NCBI GenBank assembly: GCA_965247425.1
Contig: OZ252023.1
Location: 558,001-622,000 of the forward strand
DNA: 64,000 nucleotides
Reading direction: 5' to 3'
Source: CAZOZZ01 sp965247425
Lineage (GTDB): Bacteria; Acidobacteriota; Terriglobia; 20CM-2-55-15
Positions 7,354-14,543 of this stretch are shown here, in pieces; within the stretch, counting starts at the first letter, position 1; every line of letters starts with the position of its first letter. The notes under the pieces were generated by a model. The model worked only from the letters and a program-made list of their open reading frames with translations. It did no database searches and had not been told where the DNA came from. The position numbers and the translations under genes were made by a program.

Positions 7354-9756
7354 TCACTTCAAATTCCTCTCCCTCCTCGACCTTTTCCCTTCCAGAGCCC
7401 CTTCCAGACACTCCGTCCTCCCTGACTTCCGAAATGGCTGGGCCGCTTTCCGTGCGATATCGCGAACCGTCGACATGTCGTAGTATTCCACGCGCCGTCC
7501 CAGACCGTAAGTCATCAGATTCTCGGTGAAGTTTCGGATCAGCGAAGCGGACTTATCCAGGAGTGCCAGGCGCAGGCCAACCGGGCCATCGATTACCGTC
7601 CCGTCGAACAACTCTCCGACCGAATCGATCGGAGCGCCCGAGTCCAGGTCGCGCCATCGCCCGGTCGCGTCGAAGTTCTCCAGCGCCAATCCGATCGGGT
7701 CAATCATGGAATGACAACCCGCGCAGAAAGCGTTCTTTCGATGCACCTCCATGCGTTCCCGCACGGTGAGAAGCTTGTCGCCCTGGACCGGTTCGGTTTC
7801 TTCCAGGTCCGGTACGTTCGGGGGTGGAGCCGGCGGTGGCGTTCCCAGAAGGACTTCCAGCACCCATTTGCCGCGGGCCACCGGAGATGTTCGGGTCGGG
7901 ACCGATGTGAGCGTGAGAACGCTGCCGTGGCCCAGCAGTCCTTTCCGGTTGTCGTCGTCAATTGTCACGCGGCGAAATCGATTGCCCTGCACATTCGGGA
8001 TTCCGTAGTGTTTGGCGAGACGCTCGTCGACAAATGAGTAGTCTGCCGTCAGCAGGTCCAGGACGTTGCGGTCCTCGCGCATGACGCTCTCAAAGAGCAA
8101 CTCCGTTTCGCGGCGCATGGACTCGGCCAGCGTCGTGTCAAACAGCCGATACCGCTCCGGGTCCGGATGCATGCCCTCAAGATCGGCCAGTCGCAGCCAC
8201 TGCCCGGCGAACCGCGTCGCCAACGTTTCGGCGCGCGAATCCGCCAGCATTCGTCGTACCTGTTGTCGAAGGACGGCGGGATCGTGGAGTCTCCCCTCTC
8301 GCGCGACCGCGAAGAGTTCATCGTCGGGCGCGGTACTCCAGAGGAAATACGACAGACGGGACGCCAGCTCGAGGCCGCTGATGCGGAACGTCTCACCGGG
8401 CTTGGCGCCGGACCGTTCCTTCTCGAACCGGAATACGAAACTAGGGCTGGTCAGGATGGCCTGAAGGGCATCGCGGGTCCCCGCTTCAAAGTCCCCGGTC
8501 TCCTTGCCCTTCCGGTAGAAGTTCATCAACCCCTCGAGATCCTCGGCAGTCACGGGCCTTCGGTAGGCCTGGCTTGCCAGCCTCGAGATGATCTTCCTCG
8601 CGCAGGGCGTCTCTTCTTCCGGAGCAGTCGGACGGCAGGTGAATATCTTGCGACGGCTGGGCGTCGACGATACCCCGGTCGAATTGAACGGGCCGCGGAT
8701 TTCAAGGAACTCCAGGTGGGGCAGAGTGGTAATACCGTCGCCGGCCGCCACCTCGGTGTCGGCCAGCGTGATCTCATTCGGACTCATCAAATCGTCGATC
8801 GGTCCTGCGGATCGCATGATGAATGCAGCCGACAGCCTCCTCGGCCCCGCCTTTATGGAGATCGATTGCGTCTCGACGTTGACGCCACTCCCCCGCGTCT
8901 CGCTCAGTTGCGGGTCGATGTCGATCAACGCCACGCGCTCGCCATCGACGGACACTTCGATCTGCTCATCGTCGGCCTTCCCACCAAAGAACACACTCCC
9001 ATGGTAGAACTCCATCTTGAAAACATACCGGCCGTCGGCCGGAAAGGTGTGAACGACGGACAAGCCGCCTCGCGTCCCCAACGGCGCGCCCGTAACGTAG
9101 CGCATCTGCGACGACGTCCGCGGGACTTTGTAAGTCGCCATCGTGGGCGTCGCGGCCCCTTCGCCAACCGCCAGGTGGCTGATCTTACTGGCGGCCCGAA
9201 TGAATCCTTCCATCAACGCGGGAGACAGCGTCAACGCGTCGGCGATATTGTCAAATCCCCTGCCCATACTGTCGGGCGGCAGCAGCGCGGCAACATCCAC
9301 ATCCAGATCGAGCAACTCCCGGACCGAGCGGGCATATTCAGCCCGGTTGAGCCGCTGAAGGACCCGCACGCCCGGATTGGGATTGGCCGCGGCAATTCGG
9401 TCGAGCGTCGTTTCCAGCGATGCCGCAAAGGCGTTGAGCGTCGCCCCATCCGGCCGGGGTTGTCCGGCGGGAGGCATCATGCCGGACCGCAATTTGCGAA
9501 TCATCTTCTCAACAAGCGGCGCACTATCCCCGACGTGATCCAGATCGAGTTCGGATAACGTCATGTCTCCAGCTCGCTCGACGTCGTCATGGCAAAACAC
9601 ACAATACTGATCGACGAGCGATTGCTGGGACTCGCGTGACAGCACGAGTCCGTCGGCCGTATCGAGCGACACCTGCGGCCGAGCCAGACTGGATGGAGTG
9701 ACTGCCATCAGCCCCACCAGCATGGCGCCCAGGGTGGCCATAGTGAGTTTCGTCAT
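7354..9756 (-). CDS. DUF1592/DUF1588/DUF1585 cytochrome-like protein, C-terminus replaced by IS sequence
   Basis: The open frame is 800 residues, of which those encoded above 7440 are native. After a signal peptide (to about residue 25) comes a haem-type CVFCHDD motif near residue 52, then DUF1587, the large central DUF1592 region (AYRRPVTAEDLEGLMNFY, LSYFLWSTAPDDELF), DUF1588 with FVDERLAKHYGIP and LLGHGSVLTLTSVPTRTSPV, and DUF1585 with a second CAGCH motif and MIDPIGLALENFDATGRWRD. The last native residues are RDIARKAAQ; the following 28 or so are read from the IS. The original end lies at 5416-5533. Such proteins are exported and thought to be c-type electron carriers acting with DUF1552 partners. 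The truncation removes only the last helix, so residual function is possible, but downstream genes may lose transcription. Confidence 0.88.
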   Translation of the reverse strand: MTKLTMATLGAMLVGLMAVTPSSLARPQVSLDTADGLVLSRESQQSLVDQYCVFCHDDVERAGDMTLSELDLDHVGDSAPLVEKMIRKLRSGMMPPAGQPRPDGATLNAFAASLETTLDRIAAANPNPGVRVLQRLNRAEYARSVRELLDLDVDVAALLPPDSMGRGFDNIADALTLSPALMEGFIRAASKISHLAVGEGAATPTMATYKVPRTSSQMRYVTGAPLGTRGGLSVVHTFPADGRYVFKMEFYHGSVFFGGKADDEQIEVSVDGERVALIDIDPQLSETRGSGVNVETQSISIKAGPRRLSAAFIMRSAGPIDDLMSPNEITLADTEVAAGDGITTLPHLEFLEIRGPFNSTGVSSTPSRRKIFTCRPTAPEEETPCARKIISRLASQAYRRPVTAEDLEGLMNFYRKGKETGDFEAGTRDALQAILTSPSFVFRFEKERSGAKPGETFRISGLELASRLSYFLWSTAPDDELFAVAREGRLHDPAVLRQQVRRMLADSRAETLATRFAGQWLRLADLEGMHPDPERYRLFDTTLAESMRRETELLFESVMREDRNVLDLLTADYSFVDERLAKHYGIPNVQGNRFRRVTIDDDNRKGLLGHGSVLTLTSVPTRTSPVARGKWVLEVLLGTPPPAPPPNVPDLEETEPVQGDKLLTVRERMEVHRKNAFCAGCHSMIDPIGLALENFDATGRWRDLDSGAPIDSVGELFDGTVIDGPVGLRLALLDKSASLIRNFTENLMTYGLGRRVEYYDMSTVRDIARKAAQPFRKSGRTECLEGALEGKRSRRERNLK
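7440..7450. repeat. Target-site duplication, right copy
   Basis: GGGCCGCTTTC, identical to the copy at 5523-5533, follows the right inverted repeat of the insertion element. It encodes the KAA codons of the DUF1592 protein on the minus strand. Confidence 0.93.
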
Positions 9757-9836
9757 CTCTTCCGTTTCCAGGTCTGAGGTTCGTCGTAGTTCGGGAGGTC
9801 AGCGATCTATCCTGAACTCCATAAACAAGTTATTTA

Positions 9837-9864
9837 CATGTAATGTGCCTGTCTATTGTGTCAA
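9837..9864 (-). promoter_or_regulatory. Candidate promoter of the DUF1592-DUF1552-ankyrin operon
   Basis: On the minus strand TTGACA (9864-9859) is followed after 16 bases by TACATG (9842-9837), which overlaps a 10-bp palindrome TTACATGTAA. It lies about 80 bases before the DUF1592 start, which itself has a GGAAACGGAAGAG ribosome site. This is a consensus match only. Confidence 0.35.
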
Positions 9865-9901
9865 AAAGTTAATCTGCCGGATGGGATTCGTCAAGACTAA
9901 A

Positions 9902-9915
9902 AGGCAGGCTCCTAG
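9902..9915 (-). repeat. Fragment of the TAGGAGCCTGC repeat family
   Basis: On the minus strand this reads CTAGGAGCCTGCC, beginning a few bases after the stop codon of the cyclase-fold pseudogene. It matches the outer end of the full repeat at 32193-32358. Only the tip is preserved. Confidence 0.5.
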
Positions 9916-9917
9916 AC

Positions 9918-10912
9918 CTAGGGGAGTGAGTGCAGCAGCGCCATGGTGGCCCAGTTGGAGGCGGCGGCCGAGATCCACTGGTCATCGCCGTGGGGGAAGT
10001 CGGTCTCGAAGTAGGGTTGAACCGGAAACGACCGTGTCGTGACATGCCACGAACCGTCGTCGAGTTGGGTGTCGAGAAGAAACCGGAGGCCGCGGCGATA
10101 TGCGTCATCGTCGGCGGGTAGACCGGTTGCGTGCAGCGCCACCAATATCTGGCCGGTCGCGTAGACGTCGCTCGGCATGTCGGAAAGCTGGGCCCAACCG
10201 CCATCGGATTTCTGCTGTGCCAGAGCTTCCTCGGCCGCACTACCGATCAACTCGGGTGGGGCGTTCGCCCATGTCATTGCCAGCAGCCGGAACGCATGCT
10301 CTTCGCTGGAACCCGCAGAGGCGGCGAAGATCCATTCGGCCGCCTGCTTGACGGCCATATCGTAATCGAACTTCTCGCCCTCGGGCGAATAGAGCTGAAG
10401 CGCACGGAGCGATGTTGCCGTCACGGTGATGTCCGAGTATTCCATTGGAGGCCGTTCCGCACTGATTCGCCATCGGCCATCGGGCCGTTGCGCCCGTTTC
10501 AGAAACAGCGCCATCAGATCCGTCGCCGGGTCCGCGGGATGTCTATCCGCTCCGAGCCCGATCAGCAGATAGCTGACGGCATCCGCCCCTCCCGGAATGC
10601 CGAAACCGTTCAGAAGATGTACCCGCCAGGCTTCCGCAAACAGGGCCGCTGCCTCCAATTGCTCGCTGGCGAGTTGGTCATCTACACGGATGCCTTTGCC
10701 GCGGGCCAGAGCAACGGTCATGGCGGTCAGAGATGACACGATATGCACCGGGACTTCTTTGTAGCGGTGATGCCGGATTTTTGCAGCAGGGGAAGGCTCC
10801 GCTCCACGGCATGCTTGATTGCCGTGTCCTGTGGAATCTCCGAACTCTGGGCGGACAACGTCCCGGCAACAAGCAAGGCTCCCGTAATCGCCGAGGTAGC
10901 CATTCGTCTCAT
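9918..10912 (-). pseudogene. Prenyltransferase/squalene-cyclase-fold c-type protein, frameshifted
   Basis: Two frames join to one protein of about 330 residues. The start at 10912 has an AGGAGGGA ribosome site and a signal peptide (MRRMATSAITGALLVAGTLSAQ). The first frame runs HAVERSLPLLQKSG... to CISCH and then hits a TGA near 10727. The second resumes at once as SLTAMTVALARGKG and continues through alpha/alpha-barrel repeats such as RPDGRWRISAERPPMEYSDI, QKSDGGWAQLSDMPSDVYAT and QLDDGSWHVTTRSFPVQPYF. Intact relatives have CxxCH directly followed by (N/H)SLPAM, so a net loss of about two bases (or gain of one) at 10728-10735 explains the break. It may be a real mutation or a sequencing error. 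Family members are exported and combine a haem-binding motif with a terpenoid-cyclase-like toroid; the function is unknown. Confidence 0.75.
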
Positions 10913-10943
10913 CTGGTCCCTCCTGAATACGGCACTATAAGCC

Positions 10944-11027
10944 CTAATTCGGGGACGGAGGCGAAACTCCACTAGTAACACCTGCGTTATGACCACTTGC
11001 GTAATTACGCCTCCGTCCCCGAATTAG
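10944..11027. repeat. Perfect 20-bp inverted repeat (REP-like)
   Basis: CTAATTCGGGGACGGAGGCG at 10944-10963 is matched by its exact complement at 11008-11027, with a 44-base spacer. It lies just upstream of the cyclase-fold gene, about 80 bases beyond the start of the neighbouring lyase-side intergenic region. Sequences of the type AATTCGGGGAC are familiar to me as ends of repeats next to REP-associated tyrosine transposases. None is encoded here, so this would be a non-autonomous copy. Confidence 0.7.
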
Positions 11028-11155
11028 CGGCCCTTTGAGAACTCCAGATAGGAGACCAAAGGAGGGAGTTGGGCGAATCAATCAGGGAATTCGCTCGGAT
11101 TCGCGATCACCTGGACGAAACGAGCGGAGAGCGCTCGCGTCGGCTCGGGGAAGTG

Positions 11156-11178
11156 GAGGCGGGCGTGGCGCCCGCCTC
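11156..11178 (-). terminator. GC-rich hairpin after the cytochrome-Vgb gene
   Basis: GAGGCGGGC (11156-11164) pairs with GCCCGCCTC (11170-11178) around a five-base loop, seven bases past the stop of the minus-strand gene. No run of T follows, so it is a weak or Rho-dependent candidate. Confidence 0.4.
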
Positions 11179-11184
11179 TCCGGT

Positions 11185-12417
11185 CTATTGTTCTATCTCC
11201 ACCAGACCGATGCGGTTCGAGCTGGTTTGGTGAATCAGAAGGTTGCCTGCCTCGGTCACCCACATATTCCGGATGATGCCGACGCCGGAGGGGATGGCCC
11301 AGCTCTGGAATTTTTCCGACCCCGGGTCGAAGCGCACAAGCGCGTCAGGCCTCATTCCCGACTCGTTGTACCAGATGATGTCGTCCACGATGCTGAAAGC
11401 ATAGGGATGGGAATTCGGTCCACTGGGTGAAGGCCACTCCTTTATCTCGCCCGTCTCCGGGTTGAGCCTTCCGATACTGCCCTGGGTGGAGTTCCCGTAC
11501 CACACCATTCCGTCGCTGGTGAGCCCGAGCCGGCGAATACGGGACGCTTCGTTCGGCACCTCGTAATAGCGGACATCCATTGTTTCCGGGTCGAGGGCCC
11601 CGATCTTGTTGATGCCGTTGTAGGCGACCCAGATCGTACCGTTTGCGGCCACCTGCATGCCGTAGGGCCTGGGTTCGGTTTGAATCTCGGTGACTTCACC
11701 GGTCTCCGGGCTCAGGCGGCCGAGCATCCCGGCCTGCTGCGCGGTGAAGTAAAGCCTTCCGTTCGGATGGAAGACCGCGGTGTGAGGGTCCCGGGCCTCG
11801 GTTTTGTATTCGGTCACCACGCCGGTGCTGGGATCCAGCTTGCCGACTGTTGCGTTGCTGTTTCCCGTGTACCAGATGTTGCCGTCCTCATCGGGAACGA
11901 TGCTGTGCGGCCTTGCGGTAGGTGGCAGGAGGAATTCTTCCATCTCGCCCGTCTCCGGATCGAGTCGACCTGCCAGGCTCGCCCACATCCCCGTCCACCA
12001 GATCGAGCCGTCCGGCGCCTCGATCGGGTCGCGGGAACGCTGGCCGAGGGTCGGCACCATCCACTCGGTGATCTCGATCGACGTGTCACCCGAAACCAGA
12101 GTAGGACGCCGTCCCGGTCGTTCGGGGAAATGCTCGGTCAGGTACTCGGCTACCGTGTTGGCCTGGGCATCCGGCAGTGCCACCATCGAGGCAACCAGGG
12201 CGTTCCAGTCGCCCTTGGCAAATCCTACTGAGTTCACGATCTGGTTGAGTCCATGGCATTCGGTGCAGTGGTTCCCCACGAGTTCCTGCCCCGCGCCCGA
12301 CGGCAGTTCGATCGGGGCGCGGCCCCTGCCCCGGCCTCGCTGGGCTTTACCTGGCGCCGCTGCGACCAGGCCAAGGAGTGTCACTATCAACAGAGCTGAA
12401 AATGCTTTGCCACGCAT
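11185..12417 (-). CDS. Cytochrome c / Vgb-like seven-bladed propeller fusion
   Basis: A 410-residue exported protein. A signal peptide (to about residue 25) and an RGRGRGR stretch precede a small cytochrome c-like segment with CTECH near residue 51 (GNHCTECHGLNQIVNSVGFA, then VAEYLTEHFP). From about residue 115 the protein becomes a virginiamycin B lyase-like propeller: repeats of the type GSIWWTGMWASLAGRLDPET, GNIWYTGNSNATVGKLDPST and GTIWVAYNGINKIGALDPET. Vgb itself linearises streptogramin B. Here the haem domain and signal peptide argue for a periplasmic redox-linked role rather than drug resistance, although this is inference. The gene stands alone between unrelated neighbours. Confidence 0.82.
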   Translation of the reverse strand: MRGKAFSALLIVTLLGLVAAAPGKAQRGRGRGRAPIELPSGAGQELVGNHCTECHGLNQIVNSVGFAKGDWNALVASMVALPDAQANTVAEYLTEHFPERPGRRPTLVSGDTSIEITEWMVPTLGQRSRDPIEAPDGSIWWTGMWASLAGRLDPETGEMEEFLLPPTARPHSIVPDEDGNIWYTGNSNATVGKLDPSTGVVTEYKTEARDPHTAVFHPNGRLYFTAQQAGMLGRLSPETGEVTEIQTEPRPYGMQVAANGTIWVAYNGINKIGALDPETMDVRYYEVPNEASRIRRLGLTSDGMVWYGNSTQGSIGRLNPETGEIKEWPSPSGPNSHPYAFSIVDDIIWYNESGMRPDALVRFDPGSEKFQSWAIPSGVGIIRNMWVTEAGNLLIHQTSSNRIGLVEIEQ

Positions 12418-12691
12418 GGGTTCCTACCTCGAATTTAGGCGACAACGATCCGACTCGCGTCGCCGTGTTTGTGAGAATCCGTTGCCGGCAGCGTCCAGCC
12501 GGTGATGCGTACTGGCTGCCGTCAGAATAGGCTGATACTACACTTCGAGTTCCCGACGAACAAGGATTAGCGGAACATCGTTCCAGCAGGCTTTGATTGA
12601 CGCTCACTTCCTCCCTCCGTACCATGGACCGGCGTGAACTGGGATCCTTCGCTTCTCCCGGTAATTCCACCCGCAGTCCCACGGAGTGTTC

Positions 12692-14020
12692 ATGACGTGT
12701 GTATCTGACCAGAGACTTGCTGTAGCCACGGGAGTTCTCGCGATCCTCGCTGGTGTCGTGGGTTCCACACCGATCACGGCGATTGCGCAGTCTTATCCGA
12801 TTTCCGCAGAGTGGCGGCAGTGGGGAGGCCCCCATCGCAATTTCATATCCGACGCCACGGGGTTGGCGAACTCGTGGGGGGAGAGCGGTCCGCCATTGAT
12901 CTGGAGCCGGTCTCTCGGACTGGGCCACTCCGCGATCGTCGTCGATGACAGCATGTTGTATACGCTGTACCGGCCGGGCGCGGAGACTCGCCGTCGCGGC
13001 GGTTGGGAGAGCAGGGAGTTTGTCGTTGCGATGGACGCCGAAACCGGCGAGACGCGCTGGGAGTACGAATACCCTTCCGAGCCGTTGCATTTTCAATTTG
13101 GCGCGGGACCCCACGCGACGCCTCTTGTCGTCGATGATCTGGTTTTTACGGCCGGCACGAACAAACAACTCCACGCGTTCAACAAGAAGACGGGTCGGGT
13201 CGTCTGGTCTCACGATCTGGTCGCCGAGTATTCCTCTCCGCCGACGCTCGTTCGGCCTGCCGTCAAGGCGGGGTTTGCCTGCAGCCCGCTCGCCTACAAA
13301 GACACGATCATCATCCAGGTCGGAGGAGCCGGCCAGTCCGTGATGGCGTTTAGTCAGAGCGATGGTGCGGTTGTCTGGAAGAGTGGAGATTTTCTGACGG
13401 CTCAGTCCGCCCCGATCCTGATCGACGTTGACGGCGAGACACAGATGGTTGTCCTCGGCGGGCAGACGGTTAACGGGCTGGACCCGGACACCGGGCGGAT
13501 CCTCTGGTCGCATCCTCACGATACCCAGGGCGACATGAACAATAGCACGCCGATCTGGGGATCCGATGACATCCTGTTCATTTCTTCTGCATACAACAAA
13601 GGGAGCCGCGGGTTGAGGCTCAGAAGAGAGGGTGACACGACGGATGTCGAGGAACTCTGGTTCACTGGCCGCCTTGCGCTGATGTTTGCCAATGCGATAC
13701 GGCTTGGCGATTACATCTATGGTACCGACGGGAAGTTTGGCCCCGCATTTCTGACCGGCCTGGACGTCCGGACCGGTGAGATCGTCTGGCAGGAACGCGG
13801 CTTTGGGCGGTCCAGTCTCGTGTATGCCGACGGCAAGGCAATCATCATGGATGAGGACGGCGACCTGGTCCTGGCGAGGTTGTCACCCGAAGGTGTGGAG
13901 GTCCTGTCCCGTGCCTCGATCTTCAACACGACTTCCTGGACCGTTCCGACACTGGTCGGCAAGACGTTGTACGCACGCGACCGGGAAATAATAGTCGCGC
14001 TCGATTTAGGCGGCCGGTAG
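12692..14020 (+). CDS. PQQ-like beta-propeller protein (exported)
   Basis: A 442-residue protein. I prefer the ATG at 12692 with a GGAG site six bases upstream over an in-frame GTG at 12686. A signal peptide covers about the first 34 residues (AVATGVLAILAGVVGSTPITAIAQ). The body shows WRQWGGPHRNFISDATGLA, the typical opening of PQQ-dehydrogenase-like or outer-membrane-assembly BamB-like propellers, then blades such as VVAMDAETGETRWEYEYPSE, HAFNKKTGRVVWSHDL and NGLDPDTGRILWSHPHD. Such DUF-type quinoprotein-like propellers often lack PQQ ligands; none can be confirmed by eye. It probably acts as a periplasmic scaffold or dehydrogenase-like protein. A second member is at 45393-46799. Confidence 0.8.
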   Translation: MTCVSDQRLAVATGVLAILAGVVGSTPITAIAQSYPISAEWRQWGGPHRNFISDATGLANSWGESGPPLIWSRSLGLGHSAIVVDDSMLYTLYRPGAETRRRGGWESREFVVAMDAETGETRWEYEYPSEPLHFQFGAGPHATPLVVDDLVFTAGTNKQLHAFNKKTGRVVWSHDLVAEYSSPPTLVRPAVKAGFACSPLAYKDTIIIQVGGAGQSVMAFSQSDGAVVWKSGDFLTAQSAPILIDVDGETQMVVLGGQTVNGLDPDTGRILWSHPHDTQGDMNNSTPIWGSDDILFISSAYNKGSRGLRLRREGDTTDVEELWFTGRLALMFANAIRLGDYIYGTDGKFGPAFLTGLDVRTGEIVWQERGFGRSSLVYADGKAIIMDEDGDLVLARLSPEGVEVLSRASIFNTTSWTVPTLVGKTLYARDREIIVALDLGGR

Positions 14021-14033
14021 CAACCGGCCGTGC

Positions 14034-14092
14034 ACTATTCGCGTCAAAATCGAGAAAATCTATCCTCGTTCCCCACGACGATCCCTTACGCG
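14034..14092 (+). repeat. Degenerate internal part of the TAGGAGCCTGC repeat family
   Basis: CTATTCGCGTCAAAATCGAG and following bases align with the inner right half of the complete copy at 32193-32358 (CTATTCGCCTCAAAATCGAT), including the downstream ACGATCCCTT. Both termini are lost. It lies directly behind the stop of the propeller gene, as other family members do. The remaining bases to 14306 show no convincing gene. Confidence 0.55.
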
Positions 14093-14233
14093 GCCCAGGT
14101 CCCTCGCCGACTGTCAAAATGTTGACTGCCTGATCGGGCTGTCGACTGCCAAAAGGCCACCTCAGTTTGGAGTTCCATAGGCTTATCGTTGTCAATTATT
14201 TGAACTGTTCCGCCTTTCTTAAGCAAAAAACCC

Positions 14234-14263
14234 TTTACAAACGAGTTGTCCCCGTAGGATAAA
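14234..14263 (+). promoter_or_regulatory. Candidate promoter upstream of the subtilase
   Basis: TTTACA (14234-14239) is followed after 18 bases by GATAAA (14258-14263). This is the best sigma70-like pair in the 470 bases before the subtilase start. It is a consensus match only. Confidence 0.3.
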
Positions 14264-14306
14264 GCCCCTCTAAGGACGCTCACTCCAAGTCAAGGAAGAC
14301 GACAGG

Positions 14307-14543
14307 ATGCAACCGAAAAACGAAGGAATCGATTTTCGAACCCTAGTCACAACACGCTGGCAAGAAAAGATCGTGGCACCTCAGAAGCTGCGCGAAGTCG
14401 TGCTTTTTCCCAATCGCGACCCGGCCCTAGGCTTCTTTCTTGTCTCTGGCGACCTCAGTGACGTCCTTTCAATATTGTCAGGAGGACAACAGGATGGAAC
14501 CGAAGAACGAAGGAATCGACCACGGCCAGTACCGGAGACGTGA
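14307..14543 (+). CDS. Small ORF overlapping the subtilase start; N-terminus duplicated
   Basis: A 78-codon frame starting MQPKNEGIDFRTLVTTRWQE that runs past the subtilase start in another frame. Its first nine codons and leader (ACAGGATGCAACCGAAAAAC) are repeated almost exactly at the subtilase start (ACAGGATGGAACCGAAGAAC). It may be a leader peptide that couples translation to the protease, or simply debris from a duplication. It has no similarity I recognise beyond the duplicated start, and its ribosome site (GGAAGACGACAGG) is moderate. Confidence 0.35.
   Translation: MQPKNEGIDFRTLVTTRWQEKIVAPQKLREVVLFPNRDPALGFFLVSGDLSDVLSILSGGQQDGTEERRNRPRPVPET

Larger units (their letters stand above)
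5534..7439 (+). mobile_element. IS4-like insertion sequence, complete, 1906 bp
   Basis: The ends are perfect 14-bp inverted repeats, AGCCATTTCGGAAG at 5534-5547 and its complement at 7426-7439, flanked by an 11-bp duplication. Inside are two overlapping genes on the plus strand: a DUF6788-type small protein and a DDE transposase. The insertion lies in the DUF1592 gene, in opposite orientation to it. A second copy of the same element enters the window at 63775 and is nearly identical over its first 226 bases, so the family has moved recently. I assign it to the IS4 group by DDE order, length and duplication size; the exact subgroup would need a database comparison. Confidence 0.9.

Noticed and set aside
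11185..12417. Streptogramin resistance gene (vgb)
   Set aside because: The signal peptide and cytochrome c domain make a cytoplasmic antibiotic lyase unlikely.
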